Assembly: GCA_947073545.1 (NCBI GenBank)
Contig: CAMTMP010000011.1
Location: 1-64,000, forward strand
Origin: an uncultured bacterium
GTDB lineage: Bacteria; Bacillota; Clostridia; Lachnospirales; Lachnospiraceae
DNA length: 64,000 bases
Direction: 5' to 3'
The number at the start of each line of letters is the position of its first letter. Within the stretch, counting starts at the first letter, position 1. Under the pieces are notes generated by a model. The model saw only the letters and a program-made list of their open reading frames with translations, was not told where the DNA came from and ran no database searches. Both the position numbers and the translations under genes were made by a program. Of the stretch, positions 9,051 to 18,218 are shown in pieces.

Positions 9051-9311
9051 TTAATTGAATTCGTTCATCGCATCCACATAATCCTGCAATCCATTTTCCT
9101 TCAAAGCAAGCTTAGCATAAGTAATCGGTGAATCTTCTGCCAACCAGTATAGATAGGCAATGTCATTCGGATTATCGAAGATGACTGAAGAATTACATTC
9201 CTTACACCCGATAACAAGAATGGAATTCTCGCCAGTATTGATGATAATGGAGTCTGTGGCAGGTTTTTTCGTTCGTTACATACCAAACTGGAAATTAAGA
9301 TTGTTGATCAT
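9051..9311 (-). pseudogene. DUF6061-like small protein (copy 2), internal stop
   Basis: Counterpart of the gene at 2977-3228. From the ATG at 9311 the reading is MINNLNFQFGM, then TAA at codon 12, after which the same frame continues to 9051 with clear similarity to copy 1 (TDSIIINTGENSILVIGCKE ... ending DYVDAMNEFN). The region around the stop has 9 extra bases relative to copy 1, so the frame is kept but a stop is created. The product should be lost unless translation reinitiates. Confidence 0.75.
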
Positions 9312-9675
9312 GGCGGTCTCCTTCCCACAGATATTTAGCACCATCTAATAGGTCAATAATAGTTGTAAGCATATTGGTATATTCGGTTTGTAAATCTTTA
9401 ATATCTTCTAAAGAAAGAAGTGTATTTGAAGTGGCATCGGTAGAGGTAAATGCCTGCTGTATTTCAAGTAATTGTAGGTACAGTGCATTGACGGTCTGTA
9501 CCAAAGGATATATGGTTTCCTTCTTGCCAACAACGCAGATGCGGTTGTAGATGCAGGAACGGATGAAGTAATCTTGTTTCTTCATTCCGCTGGCAAGAAT
9601 ACGTGCTTCAATTTGTTTGCGTTCAGCATCAGAAATTCTGAAACTGATTGTTGGATTTTTATGTTGGTTGCTCAT
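9295..9675 (-). CDS. MobC-like mobilisation accessory protein (copy 2)
   Basis: 126 residues, closely similar to the protein at 3221-3592, with the same ribbon-helix-helix-like start (SFRISDAERKQIEARILASG) and helical C-terminus. AGGAGC lies ahead of the ATG at 9675. Its 3' end overlaps the broken DUF6061-like gene as in copy 1. No relaxase gene is adjacent. It is intact but probably lacks partners here; a relaxase from another element could use it in trans. Confidence 0.7.
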   Translation of the reverse strand: MSNQHKNPTISFRISDAERKQIEARILASGMKKQDYFIRSCIYNRICVVGKKETIYPLVQTVNALYLQLLEIQQAFTSTDATSNTLLSLEDIKDLQTEYTNMLTTIIDLLDGAKYLWEGDRHDQQS

Positions 9676-9950
9676 AGTAAAGCTCCTTTCATAGTTGGCG
9701 TGGCGGCAGGTATAATTGACAACCTGATAGCCACAGGAATTTATTCGTTTCGAGTAAAGTAAAAGTAGATTATATCAAGCCGATGGATGATATATAGGTT
9801 GCTATTACTGCTACTAATTTGCTACTAAAAGTTTTTGAAACGATGCGAAAAGAGCAACATTTTACGAAATGGATGTGTCCGAAATGTAGGAAATATCAGC
9901 ATTTATGAATTGCCGATAAAAACTTCGGGAAGAGTTCGAATAGTAGCTAC

Positions 9951-9996
9951 AAGTCTGGGAAGACTTATAGAACAAGGCGTTCCCGGGCTTTTCTGT
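9951..9996 (+). terminator. Intrinsic terminator-like hairpin
   Basis: AAGTCTGGGAA (9951-9961) pairs with TTCCCGGGCTT (9980-9990), using two G-U pairs, and TTTTCTGTTT follows. It lies just past the right repeat module. The remaining sequence to about 10150 shows no supportable gene. Confidence 0.55.
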
Positions 9997-10196
9997 TTGT
10001 ACTGCTGCTATTTTGTTTGCCAGTCTTATTATCCTTGTAAGCTGGCATAAATATCATCTCCCTTGTCAAATTGTAGTAATCTTCAGAGTGATATACAAAA
10101 TCACTTATTTGCTTAATTGCTCTGAAATTGAACCACAAAACTGTTCAAAAAATAAAGCCCATAAAAATTTAGGATTAGGAATAGCTGTTTTAAAGG

Positions 10197-10394
10197 ATGG
10201 AGAATTGGCATATGTGTGTGGAGCAAAATGGATTCGGTTGGTTTTATGGTAGTGAAGAAAAGGCTGTGAATGCAGAGATAGCAGAACGGATAAGGAAGCA
10301 ATTGAGAGTTGATTCTGTCGTTGGAAATAAGGAATATCAAATTACTTTGTCGCAAATGCAAAAAGCCAACCAGGGAGATGTTTGGAATAAATGA
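10197..10394 (+). pseudogene. Small hypothetical protein, probably frameshifted
   Basis: The 3' part reads GFGWFYGSEEKAV...IRKQLRVDSVVGNKEYQITL and ends at 10394, overlapping the next start by 4 bases. Just upstream, in another frame, lies a plausible continuation (LGLGIAVLKDGELAYVCGAK, about 10166-10228). The two halves join naturally if one shift is assumed near 10225. I do not recognise the family. Its coupling to the acetyltransferase gene suggests it was the first gene of that small operon. Confidence 0.4.
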
Positions 10395-10834
10395 TAGTCA
10401 AAGAAGCTAACACAAATGATTTGAATGAAATACTGCAGTTGTACCTATATCTGCATGAGGAAAGTGTTCCGGAAGATACAGAGCATTTACGTAGAACATG
10501 GGAAAATATTATAAATGATGTAAATCACCATCTTATCGTTTGTGATGTGGATGATAAGATTGTGGCATCCTGCGTATGTGTGATTATTCCAAATCTTACA
10601 AGAAATGTACGTCCATATGCATTTGTTGAAAATGTGGTAACACACGGCAGCTATCGAAAAAAGGGGTATGCTACGGCTTGTCTGGATTTTGCAAAGCAGA
10701 TTGCTAAAGATAACAATTGTTATAAGATGATGCTGCTTACTGGTTCTAAGGAAGAAAGTACGTTAAACTTCTATCGAAATGCTGGGTATAACAGTTCGGA
10801 CAAGACAGCATTTATACAGTGGATTGATATGTAA
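10391..10834 (+). CDS. GNAT family N-acetyltransferase
   Basis: 147 residues with the GNAT fold. Beta strands carry VASCVCVII, and the acetyl-CoA binding motif A is VTHGSYRKKGYATACLDFA (R/Q-x-x-G-x-A type). The end NFYRNAGYNSSDKTAFIQ fits the C-terminal motif B. The substrate is unknown. The start overlaps the preceding reading frame (ATGA), and the next gene begins 16 bases downstream, so an operon is likely. It lies in the AT-rich island. Confidence 0.82.
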   Translation: MIVKEANTNDLNEILQLYLYLHEESVPEDTEHLRRTWENIINDVNHHLIVCDVDDKIVASCVCVIIPNLTRNVRPYAFVENVVTHGSYRKKGYATACLDFAKQIAKDNNCYKMMLLTGSKEESTLNFYRNAGYNSSDKTAFIQWIDM

Positions 10835-10850
10835 AATATGGAGAAAGATT

Positions 10851-11657
10851 ATGATATATGAATTAGCTAAAACAGAGGATTTACAGCCCGTTTATGATGT
10901 GGTACAGCATACTATAAAAACAGTTTATCCGAAATACTACCCGATGGAAGTGGTGGATTTTTTCTGTGAGCTTCACAGTATGGAAGCGATAGCAAAGGAT
11001 ATTGAAAAGGGTTTTGTAAGCATACTAAAAATAGATGAAAATATTGTGGCAACAGGTTGTTTTGTGGATAATCATATCACAAGAGTTTATGTGTTGCCGG
11101 AATGTCAGAAAAAGGGTTACGGTACATTTATTATGAAAACCATAGAGAATCAGATTGGCGAAAAATATGATAAGGCATATTTGGATGCTTCCTTGCCGGC
11201 AGCAGCACTTTATGAGAAATTGGGATATTTAACTATAAAACATGAGCGTTATCCGGTGGAAAACGGAGTGATACTTGCCTATGAAGTTATGGAAAAAGAG
11301 TTGCATCAGGTTTCTTCTGCAATAAATTATGATGGCAGAAAATTTGTTCCAAAAATGAATTCGGAAAATGGAGAAGTTAGCGAGCAGACGGCATTTTCAT
11401 ATCATCAGAATGGAAGGCTTTTGTGGGCGGAATATAGTGGCGGTGATATATTGAAAGGATTTTTGACAGGTTCTGTTTCTGATAACGGAGAGTTGGATTT
11501 TTTGTATCATCATATGAATCGGGGGATGCAGATAAAGACTGGTAAGTGTCATAGTGTGCCGACTGTGAAAAAGAATGGGAAAATAGAACTGTTAGAACAA
11601 TGGGAATGGACAAGCGGAGATTTCTCTCAGGGTGAATCTTTGCTGGTAGAGGTGTAG
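10851..11657 (+). CDS. GNAT acetyltransferase fused to an NAGS-annotated C-terminal domain
   Basis: 268 residues from the ATG at 10851, chosen for GGAGAAAG just upstream; an earlier in-frame start would run into the previous gene. Residues 1-145 are a GNAT domain with motif A YVLPECQKKGYGTFIMK and the ending AALYEKLGYLTIKHERYPV. Residues 150-268 (NYDGRKFVPKMNSENGEV..., FSYHQNGRLLWAEYSGGDI, EWTSGDFSQGESLLVEV) match a small beta-rich domain usually found alone and often labelled n-acetylglutamate synthase by similarity; that label is poorly founded. The stop overlaps the following start. The substrate is unknown. Confidence 0.75.
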   Translation: MIYELAKTEDLQPVYDVVQHTIKTVYPKYYPMEVVDFFCELHSMEAIAKDIEKGFVSILKIDENIVATGCFVDNHITRVYVLPECQKKGYGTFIMKTIENQIGEKYDKAYLDASLPAAALYEKLGYLTIKHERYPVENGVILAYEVMEKELHQVSSAINYDGRKFVPKMNSENGEVSEQTAFSYHQNGRLLWAEYSGGDILKGFLTGSVSDNGELDFLYHHMNRGMQIKTGKCHSVPTVKKNGKIELLEQWEWTSGDFSQGESLLVEV

Positions 11658-11659
11658 TG

Positions 11660-12393
11660 ATGATAGGATTGAATGTTAAGGATACCATAGATGAATATTT
11701 GTCGGTATCAAAATACATAAATTGGAAGGATCATAGTATCCTATCAAAAGCGGATGAATTTAAGCTAAATTATACAGATGAAATATCTTTGATTAAGGCA
11801 ATTTATGAGTTTGTGCGTGATAAAATAAAACATGGGATGTTCAGGATAAGCGTGTGACCAAATCTGCCACAGAAGTGTTGAAACAGGGCGCTGGTATATG
11901 TTGGGCAAAATCAAATCTGCTTGCTGCATTACTTCGTGCATGTGGAATACCAACAGGTATTTGCTATCAGCGTCTTACTTTGGGTGATGTACCCGAAACC
12001 GGATTTTGTATTCATGCATTAAATGCAGTTTATATCAAATCATGGGACAGATGGATTCGCTTGGATGCAAGAGGTAATAAAGATGGTGTAGATGCACAGT
12101 TTGATTTGAAACAGGAAAAATTGGCTTTTTTGGTGCGTAGTGATTTGGGAGAGGTAGATTATGGGATTGTTTATGCAAACCCATCTGAAAAATTGATGCA
12201 GGTATTAGAAGAGAGTACGGATGCACTTTATATGTACCAAAATTGTTTGCCGGATAGTATTTTTGAATACAAAAAAGCAGCCATAGCAGATATAGATGAA
12301 TTGGTAAGAACAAGAATCATTGTCCTTCGTGCCGCCAACAAATTGTCGGATGATGTGGATATGTCAGTGGTGGCAAAGGAGTCTTATTTGTAA
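11660..12393 (+). pseudogene. Transglutaminase-like cysteine protein, frameshifted
   Basis: Two overlapping frames together make one transglutaminase-like protein. The N-terminal part (11660-11857) ends YEFVRDKIKHG. The remainder (frame of 11854-12393) begins near DVQDKRVTKSATEVLK and contains the catalytic core: Cys in QGAGICWAKSNLLAALLR, His in GFCIHALNAVYI and Asp in WIRLDARGNKDG. The shift lies at about 11832-11840, where a base or two is missing in AAACATGGGATG. All catalytic residues remain in the downstream piece, which has its own ATG but no clear ribosome site. It is either a recent frameshift or a base-calling error. It is coupled to the GNAT fusion gene. Confidence 0.72.
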
Positions 12394-12822
12394 AAAAGGA
12401 AGATGAAATGGAGCTGACATGATGCATAAAGTAACAGATTTACAACCATGGGAATGCTCGATGAAGCGGAAATGTCGCTGGATACAAGCTCATCATGAGG
12501 ATGAAAAGAAAGTTTGTGAAAGATATAGTCTGTTTCCGAAAAAGGAAGCTTGCATTGGAAAAATTCTGTTTATAGAAACTTGCGAGGAAAAGTGGTTCTG
12601 CCCCGTTTATTTCGTGTTATAATTTGTTACAGGTTTTTCTTTCCCATATTTTCCCTTATGTGAGTTCGTAACATGAGGGAAAAGGATATAACAAAAGGGA
12701 AAGCGCAAGGGAAAACTCACTTGCTGTAAAATCAGCATTTTCATGGGTTTGCGGACTTTTTGAAGATAAGATAGTAAGCGTAAAGTTTATCAAAAAGCCG
12801 GCAGAGCAGAAAGAGAGAAAGT
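12394..12822. other. Island boundary region without a clear gene
   Basis: 429 bases between the transglutaminase remnant and sbcD. A short open frame at 12419-12622 (67 codons) resembles nothing I know. A hairpin (12649-12683) pairs TTTTCCCTTATGT with ACATGAGGGAAAA across a 9-base loop, within purine-rich sequence repeating AGGGAAA. Base composition changes here from AT-rich to moderate GC, so this is the likely right edge of the accessory island. No integrase or clear attachment core is visible. Confidence 0.5.
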
Positions 12823-13980
12823 ATGAAATTTCTACATTTAGGAGATCTGCATTTAGGAAAAACACTGAGCGATTTTGATTTGATTGAGGACCAGAAGTAT
12901 ATCCTTGATCAGATTCTTTTTATTGCAGACAGGGAATCCGTAGACGGTGTATTTATCGCCGGGGATGTGTATGATAAATCTGTTCCAAGTGAGGCTGCTA
13001 CGAAGCTTTTGGATTATTTCCTGTTGAAATTGGCCCAAAAACAAATCAGGGTATTTATGGTGAGCGGAAACCATGACTCGGATGATCGTCTGAATTACGG
13101 AAGCGCTTTGTTTGCGTCAAATCAGATATTCATATCGGCGGTCTTTGACGGCATATTACATAAGCAGAGTTTTGCTGACGGGAATACAGAGATTGACATA
13201 TATATGCTTCCGTTTGTAAAAGCTTCACAGGTAAGACATTATTTTCCGGATGAAGATATAGTGAGTTATGATGATGCAGTCCGGACCATTATAAAAAACA
13301 CACGCATAAACAAAAAGAATAAGAATATTTTAGTGGCACATCAATTTGTTGCGGGGAAAGGGGAGGATCCGGCGCTTGCAGGTTCTGAAAGCGTTGCAAC
13401 ACAGAGTGTTGGTATGGTTGAAAAAATCGGATATGACTGCTTTGATGATTTTGACTATGTAGCGTTAGGCCATATTCATTCTCCGCAGAGAGTGGGAAGG
13501 GATGAGGTCAGGTATGCGGGTTCTCCGCTCAAATATTCGCTTGGCGAAGCGAATAATGAGAAGTCGGTTCCGCTGATCACGGTATCGGCGCAGGAGGGGG
13601 TTAAGATAGCGCTTGTTCCCTTAAAGCCGGAGAGAAACATGAGGCACATAAAGGGGACGCTCAGGGAACTGCTGGATAAAAAGAATGTAAAAGCGCCAAA
13701 CGATTTCATTTATGCAACATTGACGGACGAGGATATCATCAATGATGCAATGGGCATATTCCAGCAGATCTATCCGAATACGGTCCGAATTGATTACGAC
13801 AATTCACATACAAGAGATATGGAGCAGGTGGATATCAGCAGAATTGCGGAAAATAAAACATTTCCGGAGTTGATTGGAGATTTTTACAGGCTGATGTATC
13901 ATTGTGAGATTACAGAAGAAGAAATGGACGTCATGAGGACGGCAGCACGGGAGGCGGGTGTTATAAATGAAGCCGATTAA
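12823..13980 (+). CDS. sbcD: Nuclease SbcCD subunit D
   Basis: 385 residues, the usual SbcD/Mre11 length. Calcineurin-like phosphoesterase motifs are all present: HLGDLHLGK (I), GDVYDKSVPS (II), SGNHDSDDRL (III), LVAHQF (IV) and YVALGHIHSPQ (V), which bind two Mn ions. The C-terminal SbcD_C region follows. With SbcC it forms the exonuclease/hairpin endonuclease that processes blocked DNA ends. AGAGAGAAAG precedes the ATG. The 3' end overlaps sbcC by 14 bases. Confidence 0.95.
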   Translation: MKFLHLGDLHLGKTLSDFDLIEDQKYILDQILFIADRESVDGVFIAGDVYDKSVPSEAATKLLDYFLLKLAQKQIRVFMVSGNHDSDDRLNYGSALFASNQIFISAVFDGILHKQSFADGNTEIDIYMLPFVKASQVRHYFPDEDIVSYDDAVRTIIKNTRINKKNKNILVAHQFVAGKGEDPALAGSESVATQSVGMVEKIGYDCFDDFDYVALGHIHSPQRVGRDEVRYAGSPLKYSLGEANNEKSVPLITVSAQEGVKIALVPLKPERNMRHIKGTLRELLDKKNVKAPNDFIYATLTDEDIINDAMGIFQQIYPNTVRIDYDNSHTRDMEQVDISRIAENKTFPELIGDFYRLMYHCEITEEEMDVMRTAAREAGVINEAD

Positions 13981-16900
13981 ACTGGTCATAAGCGCATTTG
14001 GTCCCTATGCGGGAGAGCTTTCGCCAATAGAGTTTGAGGCCTTTGAAGAAAAGGGACTGTTTCTGATATCCGGAGACACGGGCGCAGGAAAAACGACGAT
14101 ATTTGATGCGATATGTTTTGCACTATATGGAACGACCAGCGGAACATACAGGGATACGAAAAATTTAAGAAGCGAGTATGCCAGAGACGCTGTTCCAAGC
14201 TATGTGGACTTTTATTTTTCACATCAGGGGCGTAAATTTCATGTCTGGAGACAGCCGTCTTATGAAAGGCAGAAACAGCGTGGCCTTGGCGTGATATTAG
14301 AAAAGGAAAGGGCAGTTTTTTATGAAGATGGGCAGACACCGATAGAGGGATTGACGCAGGTGAATCATGCCGTAAAAGAACTGCTACATATTGATGAGAA
14401 GCAGTTTAAACAGATTGTGATGATTGCGCAGGGGGAATTTTGGGATTTATTGAATGCGAAGACGGATCAGAGAACAGAGATACTGCGTACAATCTTCCGA
14501 ACGAGCGGCTATAAAAATATAGAGTACAAATTGAAGGACCGGATGGATGCAAGCAATGCGGTTAAGATGAAGGCTGAAAACAGCATGATCCAGCATTTTG
14601 CGGATGTGTCGGCAGATGAAGAAGATGAGATTTCTGGCGAACTGGAGGAGCTTAAAAGCAGGGCTGAGAGATCCGGAAGTGCATGGAATCTGGATGAAAT
14701 TTCAGATGTCATGGAACGCCTGATCTCGTCAGACAAAGAAAAATTAAAGCACATGAAAGCAGAGCTGAAAAAGGCGGAGGCGGAGTTAAAGAAAAACAAC
14801 GACGAGCTTGCACGCGCTGAGGATAATAACAGTTTTATCGGGAAAAGGGATAAACTCGAAAAGGAAAAAGAGGAACTTGAAAAAAGAAGGGCAAAAATGG
14901 ATGGAATGATCCGGCTTTTGGAGAAACAAAAGAAGGCCACCCGCAATGTGAATCCGGTTTATGCTGTATGGATTCAAAAGTGTGAAGAAGTATCTCTGAC
15001 CCGGAATCAGATTAGAACGACAGAATCCAATTTGGAGATGTCCATAGCAGCCGCAAAGCTGGTTGAAAATGCACTTGAGGCTGCCCGAGAACAGGAACCG
15101 GAGGCTGAAAAGTTAAAACAAACGATTAGCCGGATTGACGATGAGGAACAGAAATATCAGCAAAAAGAGGAACTGGAAGGAAAGCGGAAAAAACTGGAAG
15201 AACTCGATGAAAATATCAGTGCACAGGAAGCAGATTTAAAAGAAAAGGAGGAAGCTCTTAAAGAGAAGATAAAGGCGCTTCATCAGACCGTTAAGGAGTT
15301 AAAAGGCAGACCGTCAGAGCTGGCAGAGGCAAAAAATGAGAGGGAAAAGCTGGCGGGTCTTCTGGAGGATCTGGGTGCAGTCACAGACGATCAGGTACCG
15401 GAAAGAGAAAAAAGAAAAAAGGACCTTTCTATAAAACAGAGCGCATTTTTAAATGCACGTGACAAATATGAAGAAGCGAGCGGCAGAAGAAAAGAGGCGG
15501 AGCGCATTCTCGAAGACAGCAGAGCCGGTATTTTAGCAAAAAAACTCGTAGAGGGGGAGAAATGTCCGGTATGTGGATCCGTGCATCATCCGGAACCGGC
15601 TAAGGTGAAAGAAGCTGCGATTTCCGAAAATGATTTCAAAAAATTCCAAAAAGAAGAATCGGAACTTCAGGATAAAAAGAACGATGCAAATACAGAAGCA
15701 GAAAAAGCAAAGACATCGTTGGAAGAGTTTGAGAGACAGCTTAGGAAAACCATACGGGATTGTATGGAAAGTCCGCTTTTAGACATAGATAGGGAGGACG
15801 GGTTTCTTGAGGAGCTGATCGGGAGGACGAAGGAAGCAAAAACGCAGATTGAGATAAGGTTAGGGGAAAACATTGAAAAGTGTAATTCGCTTGACAGGGA
15901 CTGCAAGACACTTGAAAAGGCGGAAAAAGATCTCGAAACGGCACAGGGAGATGAAACGGAGAAGCTTGATTCAAAAAGAGAAGAACTTTCTGAAAACAGG
16001 GAAAAAATGAATCAGGAGCTGACGGAAACAAGAGCTGCATTAAAGACGCTTGAGAAATTGCGATTCCCGGATTGGGAAACGGCAAAAGAAGAGAGAAAAC
16101 AGGCAGAAGCAAAGAAAAACAGGATATTGGATGATATCAGGAAGGCGGAGGCGGAAAAGAAAACGGCGGATGACAACGTTACCGCGGCCCGGTCAAAGTT
16201 AAAGACATTGGCTGACAGCCTGAATCAGCAGAAAAAGGGTGAAGAAGCTTTAAGAGAAAAGCTGGATCAAGAAGTCAGTGCCAATGGATTCTCTTCTGCC
16301 GAGGAAATGCTGATATACGTTGTGAAGGAGGAGGAGATCCTGTCGCAGGACAAAGAAGTTAATGAATATAATCAGGCTGTTGCAACGAATGAGAAACTGC
16401 TTTCAGATGCAAAGGCGGATGCAGAAGGGAAAAAGCTTATAGATATTGAGGCATTGAAGGCCTTGTGTGATAAGCAGAGCGCAAATGTAGATCTGATCAG
16501 GAAGAATTGTAATAACAGCGAAAACAGAATGAGTACAAATGAAGAGAAACAAAAGTGTATTCTTGACAGGAGAGAAGAATTAGAGAAGGCATGTAAAGAG
16601 AATGCGATCTGTCAGCGGCTTTATCAGTTGGTCAGAGGCACAACCGGAAACGGGAAGATTACGTTGGAACAGTACATACAGGCCGCGGGATTTGACGGGA
16701 TTATCGCAGCGGCAAACAGGCGGCTTCGGCCAATGAGCGACGGGCAGTATGAACTATATCGTCAGGAGGATTCTCCCGGTAAGAAAAGCAATAATTTCCT
16801 TGACCTTGAAGTGTTAGACAATTATACGGGACACAGAAGACCCGTGGGAAATCTTTCCGGCGGAGAAAGCTTTAAGGCCTCACTGAGTCTCGCCCTGGGA

Positions 16901-17149
16901 CTGTCTGATACCGTGTCGTCTAATCTTGGCGGGGTACAGATGGACGCACTTTTTGTAGACGAAGGCTTTGGAACGTTAGACAGGAAATCGATATATAGTG
17001 CGATGGAAATTCTGGTAAATCTGACCGGATGTAATAAGCTGGTGGGAATCATCAGCCACAGGGAAGAACTGATAGAGAATATTCCACAGCAGATCAAAGT
17101 CAGGAAGACAAAAGACGGAAGTCAGATTACTGTTGTATGTGGCACATAG
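13967..17149 (+). CDS. sbcC: Nuclease SbcCD subunit C (SMC-like ATPase)
   Basis: 1060 residues. The N-terminal Walker A SGDTGAGKTTIFDAI (about 34-48) is followed by two long coiled-coil arms around a zinc hook CPVC starting at residue 533. The C-terminal half carries the signature LSGGESFKASLSLALGLSD (about 963) and Walker B ALFVDEGFGTLD. This is the standard Rad50/SbcC plan. It partners with SbcD, with which it overlaps. Its last 28 bases overlap the convergent DegV gene. Confidence 0.95.
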   Translation: MKPIKLVISAFGPYAGELSPIEFEAFEEKGLFLISGDTGAGKTTIFDAICFALYGTTSGTYRDTKNLRSEYARDAVPSYVDFYFSHQGRKFHVWRQPSYERQKQRGLGVILEKERAVFYEDGQTPIEGLTQVNHAVKELLHIDEKQFKQIVMIAQGEFWDLLNAKTDQRTEILRTIFRTSGYKNIEYKLKDRMDASNAVKMKAENSMIQHFADVSADEEDEISGELEELKSRAERSGSAWNLDEISDVMERLISSDKEKLKHMKAELKKAEAELKKNNDELARAEDNNSFIGKRDKLEKEKEELEKRRAKMDGMIRLLEKQKKATRNVNPVYAVWIQKCEEVSLTRNQIRTTESNLEMSIAAAKLVENALEAAREQEPEAEKLKQTISRIDDEEQKYQQKEELEGKRKKLEELDENISAQEADLKEKEEALKEKIKALHQTVKELKGRPSELAEAKNEREKLAGLLEDLGAVTDDQVPEREKRKKDLSIKQSAFLNARDKYEEASGRRKEAERILEDSRAGILAKKLVEGEKCPVCGSVHHPEPAKVKEAAISENDFKKFQKEESELQDKKNDANTEAEKAKTSLEEFERQLRKTIRDCMESPLLDIDREDGFLEELIGRTKEAKTQIEIRLGENIEKCNSLDRDCKTLEKAEKDLETAQGDETEKLDSKREELSENREKMNQELTETRAALKTLEKLRFPDWETAKEERKQAEAKKNRILDDIRKAEAEKKTADDNVTAARSKLKTLADSLNQQKKGEEALREKLDQEVSANGFSSAEEMLIYVVKEEEILSQDKEVNEYNQAVATNEKLLSDAKADAEGKKLIDIEALKALCDKQSANVDLIRKNCNNSENRMSTNEEKQKCILDRREELEKACKENAICQRLYQLVRGTTGNGKITLEQYIQAAGFDGIIAAANRRLRPMSDGQYELYRQEDSPGKKSNNFLDLEVLDNYTGHRRPVGNLSGGESFKASLSLALGLSDTVSSNLGGVQMDALFVDEGFGTLDRKSIYSAMEILVNLTGCNKLVGIISHREELIENIPQQIKVRKTKDGSQITVVCGT

Positions 17150-18057
17150 TTTTGGGCGTGAATCCCTTTTTCGATGATTCCGAATCCCAGCGGGTAAGGT
17201 CCGGTGTGTACGGCGATGGTGGCGCCGATCTGGTAAAGGGGTATTTCGTCTATGGCATATCCTTTTTCGCGCAGGATGGCAAGTGCCTGATCGCGGAAGG
17301 CGATCCCCTCCTCTTTGTCATAGCCGTATCCGACGGCTATGCTGTAACTTGCAATGCCAAGAGAACTATTCTGTAAATATTCCAGAAGGAGGGACATTAC
17401 TTTTTTCAGTGTGCGCTTCCGTCCTCGGTCGAGGCCGGAGGGGAAGATTTCTCCCTGCTTCAGCGTGATGACGGGACGGATATCCAGCGCGCCTCCGGCA
17501 AGCGCCGCCACTTTTCCGATTCTGCCGCCGTGCTTTAAATATTCCATATTTCCTACGGTAAAGAAAATCCTTCCGGTGCTTTTGATGGCTTCCAGCCGTG
17601 CGACGGTATCTTCATAGCTGACGCCGTGATCCCGCAGGTCTGCCGCTTCCAGAACATACTGCCCCTGCAGAACGGTATTGATGGTGGCGTCGATGACAGT
17701 GATCTGCGCCTGTGGATATTTTTCCAGAATCAGCTCTTTCGCGTTGAGCGCAGACTGCATGGAACCGCTGAATTTCGTGGTGATGCAGATGCATATGACA
17801 GGGGTGTCAGATTCTGCAAAGGGACGGAAAGCCACTTCATAATCCTCAATGGATGGCATGGAGGACTTAGGGTATACGCCCTTTTTTTCTACCATCATCT
17901 GATAGAAATCCCGGACTGAGATGTCCGCTTTTTCCTTAAAAGAATGGGTGTCATCAAAGGACACATAAAAGGGAACGACGGTAATGTTTTTCTCCTTGAC
18001 CAGTGCGGTGGGCAGGTCGCAGGAACCGTCGCTAATAATATGGAATGTTTCTCTCAT
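17122..18057 (-). CDS. DegV family fatty-acid-binding protein
   Basis: 311 residues from the ATG at 18057, chosen because GAGG lies 8 bases upstream and MRETFHIISDGSCDLP is the normal DegV start. An earlier methionine (18171) would add an atypical leader. DegV hallmarks are FHIISDGSCDLP, SSMPSIEDY, TKFSGSMQSA and KHGGRIGKVAALAGGALDIRPV. Members bind a fatty acid and many serve as FakB-type partners of fatty acid kinase; no fakA gene is seen nearby. It is convergent with sbcC. Two TATTCTAGCA direct repeats around 18160-18180 give duplicated TATGCTAGAAT extended -10-like boxes on the minus strand. Confidence 0.9.
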   Translation of the reverse strand: MRETFHIISDGSCDLPTALVKEKNITVVPFYVSFDDTHSFKEKADISVRDFYQMMVEKKGVYPKSSMPSIEDYEVAFRPFAESDTPVICICITTKFSGSMQSALNAKELILEKYPQAQITVIDATINTVLQGQYVLEAADLRDHGVSYEDTVARLEAIKSTGRIFFTVGNMEYLKHGGRIGKVAALAGGALDIRPVITLKQGEIFPSGLDRGRKRTLKKVMSLLLEYLQNSSLGIASYSIAVGYGYDKEEGIAFRDQALAILREKGYAIDEIPLYQIGATIAVHTGPYPLGFGIIEKGIHAQNYVPHTTVI

Positions 18058-18218
18058 ATCGAACCTCTTCCTTGTACTGTAGATGGAATCAATTTTTAAA
18101 AGCAGGTCTTCCGTCAGGGCTGATCCTATGCCAAAGCCCTGATATTTTCTTATTCTAGCATATTCTAGCATAATTTTGCGTCATATAACAGGAAACATGG
18201 AAAAACAGGGGATAAATT

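Larger units (their letters stand above)
9051..9938. repeat. Direct repeat module, right copy
   Basis: Second copy of the module at 2974-3851, same orientation, including about 260 bases upstream of the MobC-like gene. The shared block ends at AAAACTTCGGGA (about 9924-9938), followed by unrelated DNA with a terminator-like hairpin. Recombination between the two copies would delete or amplify the roughly 6-kb segment that carries the NTPase. Confidence 0.85.

Noticed and set aside
12419..12622. 67-codon frame after the transglutaminase remnant
   Set aside because: There is no family resemblance and no ribosome site; kept only as part of the boundary region.
12672..12880. Frame giving SLAVKSAFSWVCGLFEDKI and more, running into sbcD
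   Set aside because: The peptide looks protein-like, but there is no start codon with a ribosome site and it overlaps the sbcD start in another frame; possibly the end of a lost gene.
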